Assembly (NCBI GenBank): GCA_027014125.1
Contig: JALWEI010000028.1
Location: 1 to 64,000, forward strand
Direction of reading: 5' to 3'
Source: Acidilobaceae archaeon
Lineage (GTDB): Archaea; Thermoproteota; Thermoprotei_A; Sulfolobales; Acidilobaceae
Length of the DNA: 64,000 nt
Shown: piece by piece, positions 42,889 through 52,547 of the stretch
Layout: each line of letters begins with the position of its first letter
Position numbering within the stretch: the first letter of the stretch is position 1
Translations under genes and position numbers: made by a program
The notes under the pieces: generated by a model
The model's database searches: none
Told to the model about the DNA's origin: nothing
What the model saw: only the letters and a program-made list of their open reading frames with translations

Positions 42889-43512
42889 TTACCTGTTTGC
42901 CATGCTATGTATGCATTGAGCGGAGTACTCGCAGGCGCCGCACTTGGCCGGGCTGGGTGATGGCCTGGCTAGGGCCCTATTCTTGGCGATCCTAACGGCT
43001 CTGGATAGTATGCGCTCCGCCTCCTCCCTGTTGTAGACCCTTGTCGAGGCTACCCATCCCTCTCCCCTCCCCGGTTTTAGCCCATGGATTATTGTGCGGC
43101 GTAGAGCCTCCTCTAGCGCCTTTGTGTCGGCTCCTACAACAACTGCCAGCCTGAGTATACCCTTAACCATGCCCTGCATATCAAGCAGTAGCGCCGCGGC
43201 CTTTAGGGGCACGAAGTCGCCCTCATATACCCTGGGAGCCCCTCTTAGGCTAGGCCTGAGTATCCCGTAGACATTGTTATCGCTGTATAGTAGGGCCCCC
43301 GGAGATATGGCTACCTCAACCCCATCTACAGTGCCGTGTATAACCTCTATCGTGGCCCGGATTCCAGCTTCTCCTATAACCTTCTCTAGAACCTTCCTTG
43401 AAGGCGGCTTAGGCCTCCTAGTAGGGTGCTCCTGTGATAGTACTGCTTTGTACTCGCAGTATGCTAGGTTTGATAGGTATGACCCCGTGATCACCGTCAA
43501 GCCTGGCTGCAC
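42889..43512 (-). CDS. Stand-alone Cas4-like protein with an apparently degenerate nuclease core
   Basis: The 207-residue protein has the Cys layout of Cas4/RecB Fe-S proteins: Cys19 in YLSNLAYCEYKAVL and Cys191, Cys194, Cys200 in KCGACEYSAQC. The usual catalytic E-x-K and its following Q-x3-Y are not seen; the corresponding stretch reads GDFVPLKAAALLLDMQGM. It may therefore be an inactive or structurally adapted PD-(D/E)xK protein. No cas genes or CRISPR array lie in the window. It is divergent from the DUF763 gene. Confidence 0.72.
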   Translation of the reverse strand: MQPGLTVITGSYLSNLAYCEYKAVLSQEHPTRRPKPPSRKVLEKVIGEAGIRATIEVIHGTVDGVEVAISPGALLYSDNNVYGILRPSLRGAPRVYEGDFVPLKAAALLLDMQGMVKGILRLAVVVGADTKALEEALRRTIIHGLKPGRGEGWVASTRVYNREEAERILSRAVRIAKNRALARPSPSPAKCGACEYSAQCIHSMANR

Positions 43513-43587
43513 CCACAGTATTATACCGTACTCTTTTATCTACTCACAAACCCTATAACCCGTAGCTCCGGATATTCTGCCAGGTGG

Positions 43588-44736
43588 ATGGTGGACTGGG
43601 GGTTGCCAGGATCAGCTGATCTGCCCCTCCATAGTGGCAAGGTACCTCCTTGGATGCTAAGACTAATGGAGAGGATGGCCGAGAGGATCGTGGAGACTAT
43701 TATTGAAGTTCATGGGGTCGAGGGGCTTATTAGGGGGCTCTCGGATCCCCTGTGGTTCCAGGCATTCAATAATGTAATCGGTATGGACTGGGATAGTAGT
43801 GGCAGTACGACTGTGGTAGTAGGAGTGTTGAAGAGTATATCGTGGAGGAGGCAGGATCTAGGATTCATAGTCCTCGGCGGCAAGGGTGCTATGATGTCTA
43901 GGGTTAAGGACGAAGCCGTAGAGGCTTCAAGGATCCTTGACTTGGATCCCGACTCGATAATGGTGGCTAGCAGGCTGGGTGCTAGGGCAGCGTCTAGCCT
44001 GCTACAGGACGGCTACACCCTGTACCACCACTCAGTAATAGCCTATCCTAGGGGCTTTGTGGTTATAGAGCAGGGCATGAATACCTCCAGCAGGATGGCC
44101 AGGAGGTACCATATAGACCGTATCGTAGTCGAGGAGCCGTTTAGCGGTATAGGAGGGGTAAGTGACGGTCTCCACCTAGACGCTACTAGTAGGGGTAGCA
44201 GACAGGCCCGTAGGGTGTTCTTAGACATAGTAGGGGAGGGGGCTCCCAGGGTTATCAGGCTCCTAAGGGAGGCCAATGCTATAGCCTCCCGGGGCGCTGG
44301 CCTGGATAGGTTCATAAACCCGGTCCGGGAGCCACAGGGTAGACGCTACTATAGGCCTGTGAGGCCCTCTAGGCAGCTTGTTAGGGCTATCGAGGACCTT
44401 ACAAGGTATAGTCCCTCAAGCGAGCTTGAGCTCGCTTTAGCACCGGGGCTAGGCCCCGCTGTTGTACGGGCATTAGCATTGATATCTGACTTGATATACT
44501 CTACCCCGGCGGATCGTAGGGATCCTGTTACCCATCCCTTGGATCCATTTATCTATGCTTATGCTGTGGGTGGTAAGGATGGAGTTCCCTATAGGTACAG
44601 CCCCGATACTGTTAAGCGCGTTATAGAGGTTATGGAGGATATAGTGGAGTCCTCTAGGCTAGGGTCTAGGGAGAAGCTTAGGGCCTTGGAGAGGCTTAGG
44701 AGTATGGTTAGGGGGACTCCTCGGGGTAGGCTCTAG
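43588..44736 (+). CDS. DUF763 protein
   Basis: The 382-residue protein has the DUF763 N-terminal signature GSADLPLHSGKVPPWM and then LSDPLWFQAFNNVIGMDWDSSGSTT, matching the archaeal/bacterial family of unknown function. C-terminal residues about 245-305 may bind nucleic acid (PSRQLVRAIEDLTRYSP). Some DUF763 proteins are linked by neighbourhood to DNA repair; nothing here proves it. It ends 29 bp inside the convergent XerA gene. Confidence 0.9.
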   Translation: MVDWGLPGSADLPLHSGKVPPWMLRLMERMAERIVETIIEVHGVEGLIRGLSDPLWFQAFNNVIGMDWDSSGSTTVVVGVLKSISWRRQDLGFIVLGGKGAMMSRVKDEAVEASRILDLDPDSIMVASRLGARAASSLLQDGYTLYHHSVIAYPRGFVVIEQGMNTSSRMARRYHIDRIVVEEPFSGIGGVSDGLHLDATSRGSRQARRVFLDIVGEGAPRVIRLLREANAIASRGAGLDRFINPVREPQGRRYYRPVRPSRQLVRAIEDLTRYSPSSELELALAPGLGPAVVRALALISDLIYSTPADRRDPVTHPLDPFIYAYAVGGKDGVPYRYSPDTVKRVIEVMEDIVESSRLGSREKLRALERLRSMVRGTPRGRL

Positions 44737-45568
44737 CGGGGGCGCCCCTGTAGAATATTGAGGAGTACTCCCTCCTCACGTCCTCCATGTTCATGTGCAG
44801 GTAGACCTCAGTGATCTTGATGTCACTGTGCCCTAGGAGCTTCTGTAGGGCTGGCAGGCTCATCCCCCTCCTGATCGCCTCTGTGGCGAACGTGTGCCTG
44901 AGCACGTGGGGTCTTACTCTAGCCGGGTCTACCCCGGCCCTCTCTGCTAGCCTCTTTAGCCTCTTATGCACTGCCTGGTATGTCATGTCTACTAGCTTCT
45001 CCCTTGGGCTGGGGTCTATTGTTTCTATGTAGGCTTTTATGAGGGCCCTGCTGGCTGGCCCTAGGAATACTATCCTCTCCTTGCCATACTTACCCCTTAT
45101 CCTGACTTCGCCCTTCTCCAGGTCTATGTCACGTATTCTTATTGATAGGAGTTCGCTTACCCTCATACCTGTCTCGGCTAGTATAGATACTATTAGTGCG
45201 TCGTAGATATCCCGTGCTGCCTCTATTAGTCTCTTGACTTCTTCCCATGATAGCGTGTCGGGTATAATGTGCCTCTTTCTTGGTATCACTGGTAGGTCTT
45301 CTCCCGCTATTCCTAGCCATGTTAGGAATCTCTTTACGAACAGAGTGTAGTAGTGTAGGGTGTTTTGCTGTGACTCCTTCTTCTGGCTCCTCCTTCTAGT
45401 TACTCCTTCTCTCCGTAGACTTGATATCCAGGACATGTAGTGGTCCTCGTCGATCTCTCTTACTGGCGTGTCTGGGCCTATGTGTGATGCGAAACTCCTT
45501 AGGGCTGCTCTATAGGTTTTTATTGTGGCGTCACTGGCTCCTGAGGCGGATAGCGCATCTAGGAACAT
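44708..45568 (-). CDS. xerA: Tyrosine recombinase XerA
   Basis: The 286-residue protein resolves chromosome dimers at dif. The catalytic residues are Arg in GMRVSELLSI, Lys in the hairpin RIRGKYGKERIVF, the HxxR HVLRHTF, His in LLGHSDIKIT and the nucleophile Tyr in TEVYLH. The N-terminal SAM-like domain is present. No integrase features, att site or mobile cargo surround it, so a housekeeping XerA is favoured over a phage integrase. Confidence 0.95.
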   Translation of the reverse strand: MFLDALSASGASDATIKTYRAALRSFASHIGPDTPVREIDEDHYMSWISSLRREGVTRRRSQKKESQQNTLHYYTLFVKRFLTWLGIAGEDLPVIPRKRHIIPDTLSWEEVKRLIEAARDIYDALIVSILAETGMRVSELLSIRIRDIDLEKGEVRIRGKYGKERIVFLGPASRALIKAYIETIDPSPREKLVDMTYQAVHKRLKRLAERAGVDPARVRPHVLRHTFATEAIRRGMSLPALQKLLGHSDIKITEVYLHMNMEDVRREYSSIFYRGAPARAYPEESP

Positions 45569-45698
45569 GTCTATGACCTCTCCTATTGTCTTCCTCCATA
45601 TGCTCTTTGGGGGTTTTCCTAGTCTTAGTCCTGCCAGCTTGGTGCACCGGTGTAAAAGAGGTTGTTGTGCCTGGGTATGTGGGTGGGTAGGGGCTGTG
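45569..45698. other. Gap between the secreted phosphoesterase and xerA
   Basis: 130 bp, GC-mixed, no gene seen. It must hold the xerA promoter and the end of the phosphoesterase message. Confidence 0.3.
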
Positions 45699-47855
45699 TT
45701 ACGTTCTGGACTTTATGACGAATATTGCTAGGGCTGCGACTGCTGCTAGCATTACTGCTATTGCCCATGCTGGCGGCTCGTTTCCTTGCTGTATCTGCGG
45801 TGTTTCTGTGGTTTGCTCTGCTTGTGGCTGTTGTGTTGTTGTCTTGGTTTGTTCGGTTGTCTCCTTTGCTTGTGTGGGGGTTTGTGTTGTTTCCTGGGTC
45901 TGTGTTGTGGTTGTGGCCTCTGTTGTAGTTGTTATTGTTGTGGTGGTTGTTGTCGTGGTTGTCTCTGTTGTCTGTGTTTGTGTCTCTGTCGTGGTTGTTT
46001 GGGTTTGCCTCTTTCTCGGCTTTACATCGAATTCTATAGTTTTTGATTCTCCCTTGTTATTGTTGAAGTCGTATGCGTATGCTTTTACCTTGTAGTGTCC
46101 TGGGTCTGTTATCTTGAATACCGCCATGTATACTCCTTTGGTGTTTGTTATGAGTCCTGGCAGCTCTTGTGTTGTACCGTCTGGCTTCTCTATTACTATA
46201 GTTACGTTCTTTATTCCCCATCCAGGGTCGTCTGCTCTTATGTTCATTGTTACTAGCTTGCCTTGTCTAGGCTTTTTGGGGGACATTCCTGTTATCTCTA
46301 CGGTGGGGGGCTCCTTGTCTATGTATGATGCCAGTGTTATGGCTCCCTTGCCCGTGGCATTTACTGTTGCTATGAATAGGTGGTATATGCCCGCATCATA
46401 GTATACTACATTCTTCACCCTGTCTACGTCGCCGTATAGCTTGTAGTTTGAGGGGTCCACAGTCTTGTTCATATAGAATACTAGTATTACCTCACCTGTG
46501 TCTAGGTCCTCGAAGCCTTCTGTGTCTATCGTCCACGTGACCGCAGTGCTGTACTTGTCTGTGTGCTCTATGACCATGAATCTCTCTGTGTTGATGCTTC
46601 CCGAGGTGAAGAAGTAGGGCCTGTTTGAGGGTATGTATACGCTAGCTGTCCCGTTTGTATAGATGTCTACCACCTTTGCGCCCCAATAGTACCCGTCTGG
46701 GTATCCATGGTTTGCGGTTGTTGTTGTTATGAAGTATACGCGGCTCCCGTCTTCCCTGCTCCATACAGCATCTGCATCCCTGTGTACGTGGCCTGTCATA
46801 ACTGCTATTAGATTCTTGTTCTCGTTCATTATCTCGAAGAACCTCTTTGCCTGGTCCCATCCAAGCTCTCTCCAGCTATAGTATAGCTCGTTCCTGTTGT
46901 CCTCCGCCATTCCCTTGTAGAATCCTGCCCTGTTGAATATTGGGTGGTGCATCATCACTATCCCGTACTTATCCTTGTACTTGTGTAGCGTGTTATTGAG
47001 GAAGTCTAGCTGGAAGTCCTCGGGGTATCCTACGCCCCTGGTGTCTAGGCCTATGAATACGAAGTCGCCGTATACGAAGCTCCAGTATCTTAGGCTGTTC
47101 TGGTATCTACCATATAGGTAGTCTAGGAACGACTTTAGGGTTGCAACCTGGGCCCAGTCATGGTTTCCTGGTACTATTATAGTTGGGACTAGTAGCTGGT
47201 TCATCTGTGAGAAGTAGTCCTTGTGCGATACCATATCACTCCCTACATCCGCCTGGTCCCCAGTTACTACTACAATGTCTACTCCGTAGAGGAGCGCCAT
47301 CGTGTTTATCAGTGCTATGTACCTTGTGTTCTTGTACGTGTTTGGTATGCCCTTGTTTACTGCCCCGAAGTGCTGGTCTGTGATGTGGAATACCCTTATG
47401 TGGCCCCTAGGGCCATCCCCTACTATTACAGACCTTGGCATGATGGCCTGGCCGCCCTCATACTCTACTACCAGGGTATAGAGTCCATCCTCAACGTTGT
47501 CTGGGATTGTAGCTGTTATCCTCTGAACCGTATAGTTATGCCCCTCCTCGGGGTAGAATACCTCTAGCCCCCCTACCTCTGCCAGGTTGAGGGTGTAAGT
47601 TTTGTTGAGCCCGTAGAGCGTTGCCCCTTGTATATTGAGCTCCTGGCTGGTCCTTACTAGTATCGTTAGCTCCCCGCCGGGGGATACTACCTCTGGTAGA
47701 CCATAGAATGGCCTCACAATGTATGGGTCATCCTCTGTGAATACTAGTACCGAGGAGCCCGTCCTTGGATAGGCCATGGGGAGTAGGAGTAGGGCGATGA
47801 GTAGCATCCCAGTTATGAGTGTAACTAGCCTTCTAGTATCCACTAGTTTCACCAT
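45699..47855 (-). CDS. Secreted, membrane-anchored metallophosphoesterase with Thr-rich stalk
   Basis: The 718-residue exported enzyme starts with a signal peptide (LITGMLLIALLLLPMAYP) and has a beta-rich N-terminal domain. The calcineurin-like core follows with HITDQHFGA, VVTGDQAD, VPGNHDW, MMHHPIFN and GHVHRDAD. After an Ig-like domain comes a stalk of about 70 Thr/Gln/Glu residues, then a C-terminal helix (AIAVMLAAVAALAIFVI) and KSRT. It probably acts on the cell surface in nucleotide or phosphoester use. It is the gene downstream of the iron-type ABC transporter on the same strand. Confidence 0.92.
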   Translation of the reverse strand: MVKLVDTRRLVTLITGMLLIALLLLPMAYPRTGSSVLVFTEDDPYIVRPFYGLPEVVSPGGELTILVRTSQELNIQGATLYGLNKTYTLNLAEVGGLEVFYPEEGHNYTVQRITATIPDNVEDGLYTLVVEYEGGQAIMPRSVIVGDGPRGHIRVFHITDQHFGAVNKGIPNTYKNTRYIALINTMALLYGVDIVVVTGDQADVGSDMVSHKDYFSQMNQLLVPTIIVPGNHDWAQVATLKSFLDYLYGRYQNSLRYWSFVYGDFVFIGLDTRGVGYPEDFQLDFLNNTLHKYKDKYGIVMMHHPIFNRAGFYKGMAEDNRNELYYSWRELGWDQAKRFFEIMNENKNLIAVMTGHVHRDADAVWSREDGSRVYFITTTTANHGYPDGYYWGAKVVDIYTNGTASVYIPSNRPYFFTSGSINTERFMVIEHTDKYSTAVTWTIDTEGFEDLDTGEVILVFYMNKTVDPSNYKLYGDVDRVKNVVYYDAGIYHLFIATVNATGKGAITLASYIDKEPPTVEITGMSPKKPRQGKLVTMNIRADDPGWGIKNVTIVIEKPDGTTQELPGLITNTKGVYMAVFKITDPGHYKVKAYAYDFNNNKGESKTIEFDVKPRKRQTQTTTTETQTQTTETTTTTTTTTITTTTEATTTTQTQETTQTPTQAKETTEQTKTTTQQPQAEQTTETPQIQQGNEPPAWAIAVMLAAVAALAIFVIKSRT

Positions 47856-47902
47856 GTAGTAGCGGCCGTGTAGTGGGGGTAAAATAGGTCTCGCAGTACC
47901 TC

Positions 47903-48979
47903 CTAGTCTTCTACTGCCTCCTCTATGCTATACAGTTTTACATCCTCCGGGTTTACGTAGACCTGGATCTGGTCTCCCCTCGATACCTTGAACTTGGGCC
48001 TAAGGTAGACTGTTATAGGCCCGGCTGGAGTAGATAGCTTGACCTGGTTGAACACGCCTAGGAACATGACCAGGTCCACCTTGCCCTGGATAACGTTGAC
48101 CCCGCCATCACCTGCTAGGGTGAAGTCCTCGGGCCTGATAACGGCTACAACCTCCTCGCCCTGCCTGAACCTGCGGCCTGAGGCGCTTATGCCGAAGATT
48201 GTTAGGCCCCCGGCCCTGACCCTGTAGACTCCGTCCTCTGAGGCCTCTATGACTCCTCTGAGGGTAGTGGTTCTGCCTATGAATGTCGCGACGAAGTAGC
48301 TCCTCGGATTCCTGTATATGCCCTGAGGCGTGTCTACCTGGAGCACCTTCCCCTTGTTCATAACCGCTATCCTATCGCTTATGCTCATAGCCTCCTCCTG
48401 GTCGTGTGTCACATATATAGTAGTTATCCCTAGCCTCCTCTGGAGCGATACTATCTCCTCCCTCATCCTGAGCCTTAGCTTAGCGTCAAGGTTGCTAAGG
48501 GGCTCATCTAATAGTAGGACTCTGGGCTCTACAACTATAGCCCTAGCCAGGGCCACCCTCTGCTGCTGTCCTCCGCTTAGCTGTAGGGGGTACCGGTCCT
48601 CTAGGCCCGATAGCCCTACTAGTTCTAGGGCTTCCTTGACCCTCTTCCTTATCTCGCCCTTAGGGACCTTCCTTAGCTTGAGCCCGTAGGCCACGTTGTC
48701 AAATACTGTCATGTGGGGCCATAGGGCGTAGTTTTGGAATACCATTGCTGTGCCTCGTAGGTGTGGCTTCAGGTTTGTAACATCCTCGTCGTCGAACATT
48801 ATCTTTCCGCTGTCTGGCCTCTCGAATCCTGCTATTATCCTTAGGGTGGTAGTCTTCCCGCACCCGCTGGGGCCTAGTAGCGTGAATATCTCCCCGTCGC
48901 CTATCTCTAGGCTGACGTTGTCTACAGCTGTCACCCCGCTATACCTCTTGGTGACACCGCTTAACGTTACCCTTACCAT
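47903..48979 (-). CDS. ABC transporter ATPase, Fe(III)/thiamine type
   Basis: The 358-residue ATPase has Walker A GPSGCGKTT, signature LSGGQQQR, Walker B VLLLDEPLSNLDA and the H-loop VTHDQ. A C-terminal TOBE domain follows (RPEDFTLAG). It matches FbpC/PotA-type importers. It follows the fused permease by 6 bp, and the substrate-binding protein lies upstream. Confidence 0.94.
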   Translation of the reverse strand: MVRVTLSGVTKRYSGVTAVDNVSLEIGDGEIFTLLGPSGCGKTTTLRIIAGFERPDSGKIMFDDEDVTNLKPHLRGTAMVFQNYALWPHMTVFDNVAYGLKLRKVPKGEIRKRVKEALELVGLSGLEDRYPLQLSGGQQQRVALARAIVVEPRVLLLDEPLSNLDAKLRLRMREEIVSLQRRLGITTIYVTHDQEEAMSISDRIAVMNKGKVLQVDTPQGIYRNPRSYFVATFIGRTTTLRGVIEASEDGVYRVRAGGLTIFGISASGRRFRQGEEVVAVIRPEDFTLAGDGGVNVIQGKVDLVMFLGVFNQVKLSTPAGPITVYLRPKFKVSRGDQIQVYVNPEDVKLYSIEEAVED

Positions 48980-48985
48980 GCCCTG

Positions 48986-50818
48986 CTACACCCCTATGAA
49001 GGCGTACCTCTGCTTCAACAGTATGTTAGTGACTGTTATCACTAGCAGCTGCACCGTGAGTATTAGGGTCGCCATTGCCGCCACTATATGTATATAGTTG
49101 CCGCCCCCGTATCCACCGGTTAGATATTCGTACATAACCGCGGTCATGGGGGCGTACCCCTCGTCTATAGGGTGTATCCTCCCCACCGTTATGCTGGTGC
49201 TAACTTCAGCCACGCTATAGACGAAGCTGATGAGGGCGCCGCTGAATATGTTTATCCCTATTAGTGGTATAACTATGGTGGCCAGTACCCTCGCCCTAGA
49301 GGCTCCAAGGTTCATCGCCGACTCCTCTAGCGCCTCATGCACTTGCTGGAGGCCTGCATAGATCGCTCTAGTCGTGAATGGGCTCCTTCGTACGGCGTAT
49401 GCTAGTATTAGTAATAGTGCAGGGCTGTACTCTATAGGATTCAGCATTGAGAACGGCCACACCTCCGAGGCCCTGCTGAAGCCGTAGAGTATTATGAGGC
49501 CCGTGGCCAGCGCTAGCCCGGGTATTGCTATAGGGATAGTAGAGAGTAGGTCCACAAGCCAGGCCAGCCTGGACTTGACCCTGCTAGCCACGTAGGCGCT
49601 GGACACCGCTATTACTATTATCACTAGCACCGCTGACCCTGCGTAGACCAGGCTGTTCTTCAGGGCTGTCAATGTTACTGGCTCGGAGAAGATGTACCTG
49701 AAGTTGTCTAGGGTCAAGCCCGTGGGGGTTACTCCTATCCACTGCTCGGTGAATGCGTACACAAGCACGCCAAACTGTGGTATGGCGCTAAACAGGGTCC
49801 AGGGAGCCATGAGGAGGTATATGAGTAGGTACCCGAGGAGTGAGGGTTTGAACCTGCGGGGGGTCCACCTGCCCCCCCTCACCACCATGGCGTACTGCCT
49901 CAGGCTAACATACCTCTTTATCGCGATAAACCAGGTTGATGCAGTCACCACAAGTATGAGGGCCAGGATTACCGTGTCTGGGCTTAGCTCCATTATTGTT
50001 GCCGATGATAGTATCTCCTTCACTATCCTAATTGATATCACGTCCTCGACCTTAAATGCCAAGGGTGCTGCAAGGTCCTCCATGGAGAATATGAATACTA
50101 TAGCGGCCCCCGATGCCAGGCCTGGCATGCTTAGGGGTAGTGTCACAGACCTGAAGAGTTTGAGGCCGCTGGCACCCAGGTTTTCTGCCTGCTCCTCGAG
50201 GCTCGGGTCTATCTGCACCATGCTGGAGTACACGTTCAGGTATACTATGGGCCAGAACATCATGGTCTGTGCTAGGATCATGCCAGCAATATCCTGGAAC
50301 TCTATAGTGAAGCCTAGGTGGCTCGTTATGCTGGATATTATCCCACCGTCCCCTAGGAACTTGTATATAACGAATGCGTTGACGAATGGAGTGTATAGTA
50401 GTGGCACTATAACTAGTACTCTTAGAATATTCTTACCTGGAAAGTCGTATCGTGCCATAGCTAATGCTACAAGTACTCCTATTATTGATGTAAATATTGT
50501 TACTAGTATTGCTGCCATTATAGTATTTAATATTATACCATAATTTCTCCATGTAAATATTATATGAGTCACGCCATCTCTGTCTAGGGTTATTATCCAT
50601 TCATCTCCAATTGGCTCTAGTGATATATAGGGGTAGTCTAGATACGATTTTAGGAGGTCGGTTGTTAGTATGTTTCTTGGAGAGAGGAATAGTGAGGCTA
50701 GGGGCGCTATAAGGAATAGTGCGAAGATTAGTAGGGATATTGTTAGCATAACTATTATTACTGGGTCTACTGGTAGCTTGTCCAGCAGGCTCGCTGCCCT
50801 GGGCCCCTTTTTGCCCAT
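48986..50818 (-). CDS. ABC transporter permease, two fused membrane domains (FbpB/ThiP type)
   Basis: The 610-residue protein is a fusion of two permease halves, each with the EAA-like cytoplasmic loop: EEQAENLGASGLKLFRSVTLPLS and LEESAMNLGASRARVLATIVIPL. Each half has about six helices, and a loop of about 50 residues follows TM1. Permeases of this FbpB/ThiP group usually carry both halves in one chain. It starts 22 bp after the binding-protein gene. Confidence 0.93.
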   Translation of the reverse strand: MGKKGPRAASLLDKLPVDPVIIVMLTISLLIFALFLIAPLASLFLSPRNILTTDLLKSYLDYPYISLEPIGDEWIITLDRDGVTHIIFTWRNYGIILNTIMAAILVTIFTSIIGVLVALAMARYDFPGKNILRVLVIVPLLYTPFVNAFVIYKFLGDGGIISSITSHLGFTIEFQDIAGMILAQTMMFWPIVYLNVYSSMVQIDPSLEEQAENLGASGLKLFRSVTLPLSMPGLASGAAIVFIFSMEDLAAPLAFKVEDVISIRIVKEILSSATIMELSPDTVILALILVVTASTWFIAIKRYVSLRQYAMVVRGGRWTPRRFKPSLLGYLLIYLLMAPWTLFSAIPQFGVLVYAFTEQWIGVTPTGLTLDNFRYIFSEPVTLTALKNSLVYAGSAVLVIIVIAVSSAYVASRVKSRLAWLVDLLSTIPIAIPGLALATGLIILYGFSRASEVWPFSMLNPIEYSPALLLILAYAVRRSPFTTRAIYAGLQQVHEALEESAMNLGASRARVLATIVIPLIGINIFSGALISFVYSVAEVSTSITVGRIHPIDEGYAPMTAVMYEYLTGGYGGGNYIHIVAAMATLILTVQLLVITVTNILLKQRYAFIGV

Positions 50819-50840
50819 TACCGCATCAGTCCCCGCTGGT

Positions 50841-52490
50841 CTATCTCCTCAGTATGATTGCTGCGGCAGCTACTATCACGATGATTACTATTAGTGCTAT
50901 TACGGTTCTTGAGGCTCCTCCCTCCTGCTCTGTCTGGGTAGTGGTGGCCTCTTGTGCTGTCTCTTGTACTTCTTGTGTCTGGGTGGCCTGTTGTGTTGCT
51001 CCTGTTGCTGTTGTCTTCTCCTGGGTCTTAGTCTCCTCCTTTACTGCTCCTGGTGTTCTGGTTTTCTCTATCTCCTTTAGCTCGTCTAGCATGTTCTTGT
51101 ATTTCTCGGTTGCCGCCTTCTTCCACGCGTTAGAGTACTTAACTAGTGCCTCTGACTGTATCTGTGGATCCTTTAGTTTCTTGGTTACCTCTATCGCGTT
51201 TTCCATTGTCCAGGTTACCTTCTCCCCCGTGTATGGATCCGTGTATGTTAGCGGTGCTCCTAGCTTCTTGGCGTACTCGTTGAACTCCTCCTCTGTTATG
51301 TATCCCTCCATGTATAGCTTGACTAGCTTCTTCCATACCTCCTTTAGGAGAGAGTTCAGGTCTACTAGCACCGCCTTAAAGTACTGCTGCATCCCCTTCT
51401 CATATTTTAGCGCTAGTGCGTCGTCGAACTTGATCCCCTGCACTCCGGATATGTGGTCGTATATGTTCTTGAGGTCCTGCCTCTCTTTACCCTCTGGCAG
51501 GTTGAAGGCGTTGGGGTTAGCTGGGAGCCTGTTTATGTTGGGGTCGAACCATATCTTCTGGCCCTCTGTTAGTACCCATGCTATGAAGGCTTGAGCCGCC
51601 TCTGGGTTGGAGCTTGTTGTTAGGAGTGCTATCGGGTCCCCGTTTACTATGGACTCTCCTGGGGGTAGTATGTACTCGCATGCTGGGTTTGTCTTCATCG
51701 CCGTGTATCCGTAGAAGTCTATTGTGATCCCTACTCCTACTCTTCCTAGTATTACGTCGTCTCTTACATCCGAGCTGCCTCCCTCCACTAGGCTGTTTGC
51801 CGCCATTAGTGTTAGGTTTATCCACCCGTTCTCCCATCCGTATGCCTGTAGTATTATCTCGTACATCCTTGTATTGGAGGTTGACCTTGTCGGGTCTGCT
51901 ATTGCTATGACCGGCTTATTCTCCTTGACGAGGGGCTCAGCATATACGGGGCTTGCTAGGTCTGCCCACCTCTTCGGTACTGGTAGCCCGTACTTGTTTA
52001 GAACGTCATGGTTTACCGTGAAGCCGAAGCTTGCTATGCTTGCGGCCACCCAGTAGATCTTGCTGTCACTGATCCTCTTCATTGGCGCCCCTGCGTATGT
52101 GTCTGGTATCTGGCTGGCGGCGTCTAGGGCTAGCTGGCTTGTTAGGGGGGCTAGTAGGCCGGCCTCGTATAGGTTGTCGAATAGTGTGGGTCCTCCTCCC
52201 CACGCCACGTCTATGTTGTTACCCTTGTTGGCGGCCCTCTCTATGGCGCTTACCCACAGCGTCGGGTCGAACGAGTAGAATTTTATATCAACTATATTAT
52301 ACTGTTTTGCTATATCTGATTTGAGGAACTCCTCCTTTGCCTTATTCAGTATCTCTCCGGGGTGCCTTGTTATGATCCTAATGACTACGCCCTCCTGGGC
52401 TGATGCGCCTAGGGCTAGGAGGGGGCCAGCAAGTATCATAGCTATGAGGAGTAGGCTAGCCAGGCCCAGCCACTGGCTGCGACGCACCAC
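50841..52490 (-). CDS. ABC transporter extracellular substrate-binding protein, Fe(III)-type
   Basis: The 549-residue protein has a signal peptide (GLASLLLIAMILAGPLLALGA), then a bacterial solute-binding fold (IRIITRHPGEILNKAKEEF, DVAWGGGPTLFDNLYEAG, VAIADPTRSTS). A C-terminal extension is helical and charged, then a Thr/Gln-rich stalk and a terminal helix (TVIALIVIIVIVAAAAIIL) tether it to the membrane. The ligand is probably Fe(III) or a related cation or thiamine; sequence alone does not settle it. Confidence 0.9.
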   Translation of the reverse strand: MVRRSQWLGLASLLLIAMILAGPLLALGASAQEGVVIRIITRHPGEILNKAKEEFLKSDIAKQYNIVDIKFYSFDPTLWVSAIERAANKGNNIDVAWGGGPTLFDNLYEAGLLAPLTSQLALDAASQIPDTYAGAPMKRISDSKIYWVAASIASFGFTVNHDVLNKYGLPVPKRWADLASPVYAEPLVKENKPVIAIADPTRSTSNTRMYEIILQAYGWENGWINLTLMAANSLVEGGSSDVRDDVILGRVGVGITIDFYGYTAMKTNPACEYILPPGESIVNGDPIALLTTSSNPEAAQAFIAWVLTEGQKIWFDPNINRLPANPNAFNLPEGKERQDLKNIYDHISGVQGIKFDDALALKYEKGMQQYFKAVLVDLNSLLKEVWKKLVKLYMEGYITEEEFNEYAKKLGAPLTYTDPYTGEKVTWTMENAIEVTKKLKDPQIQSEALVKYSNAWKKAATEKYKNMLDELKEIEKTRTPGAVKEETKTQEKTTATGATQQATQTQEVQETAQEATTTQTEQEGGASRTVIALIVIIVIVAAAAIILRR

Positions 52491-52547
52491 AGGCCACCGT
52501 TAATCCTGGTCTTCCTGAGTGTATAAATGCTAGTGATGGTGCACTGG

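Noticed and set aside
42889-43512. CRISPR-Cas locus, prompted by the Cas4-like gene
   Set aside because: No repeat-spacer array and no other cas gene is visible in the window.
44708-45568. Integrated element marked by the tyrosine recombinase
   Set aside because: It aligns best with housekeeping XerA, and no tRNA, att repeats or phage genes flank it.
45715-46095. Cys/Val-rich frame opposite the phosphoesterase stalk
   Set aside because: It is the reverse reading of the Thr-rich repeat (ACN codons read back as NGT), not a real Cys-rich protein.
49692-50543. Open frame of 283 codons on the plus strand inside the ABC permease gene
   Set aside because: The minus strand encodes a complete permease with two EAA loops; the plus frame lacks a ribosome site and has shadow composition.
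50854-51594. Open frame of 246 codons opposite the binding-protein gene
   Set aside because: It is rich in Ser/Cys/Val because it mirrors Thr/Gln/Glu-rich coding sequence; no known domain.
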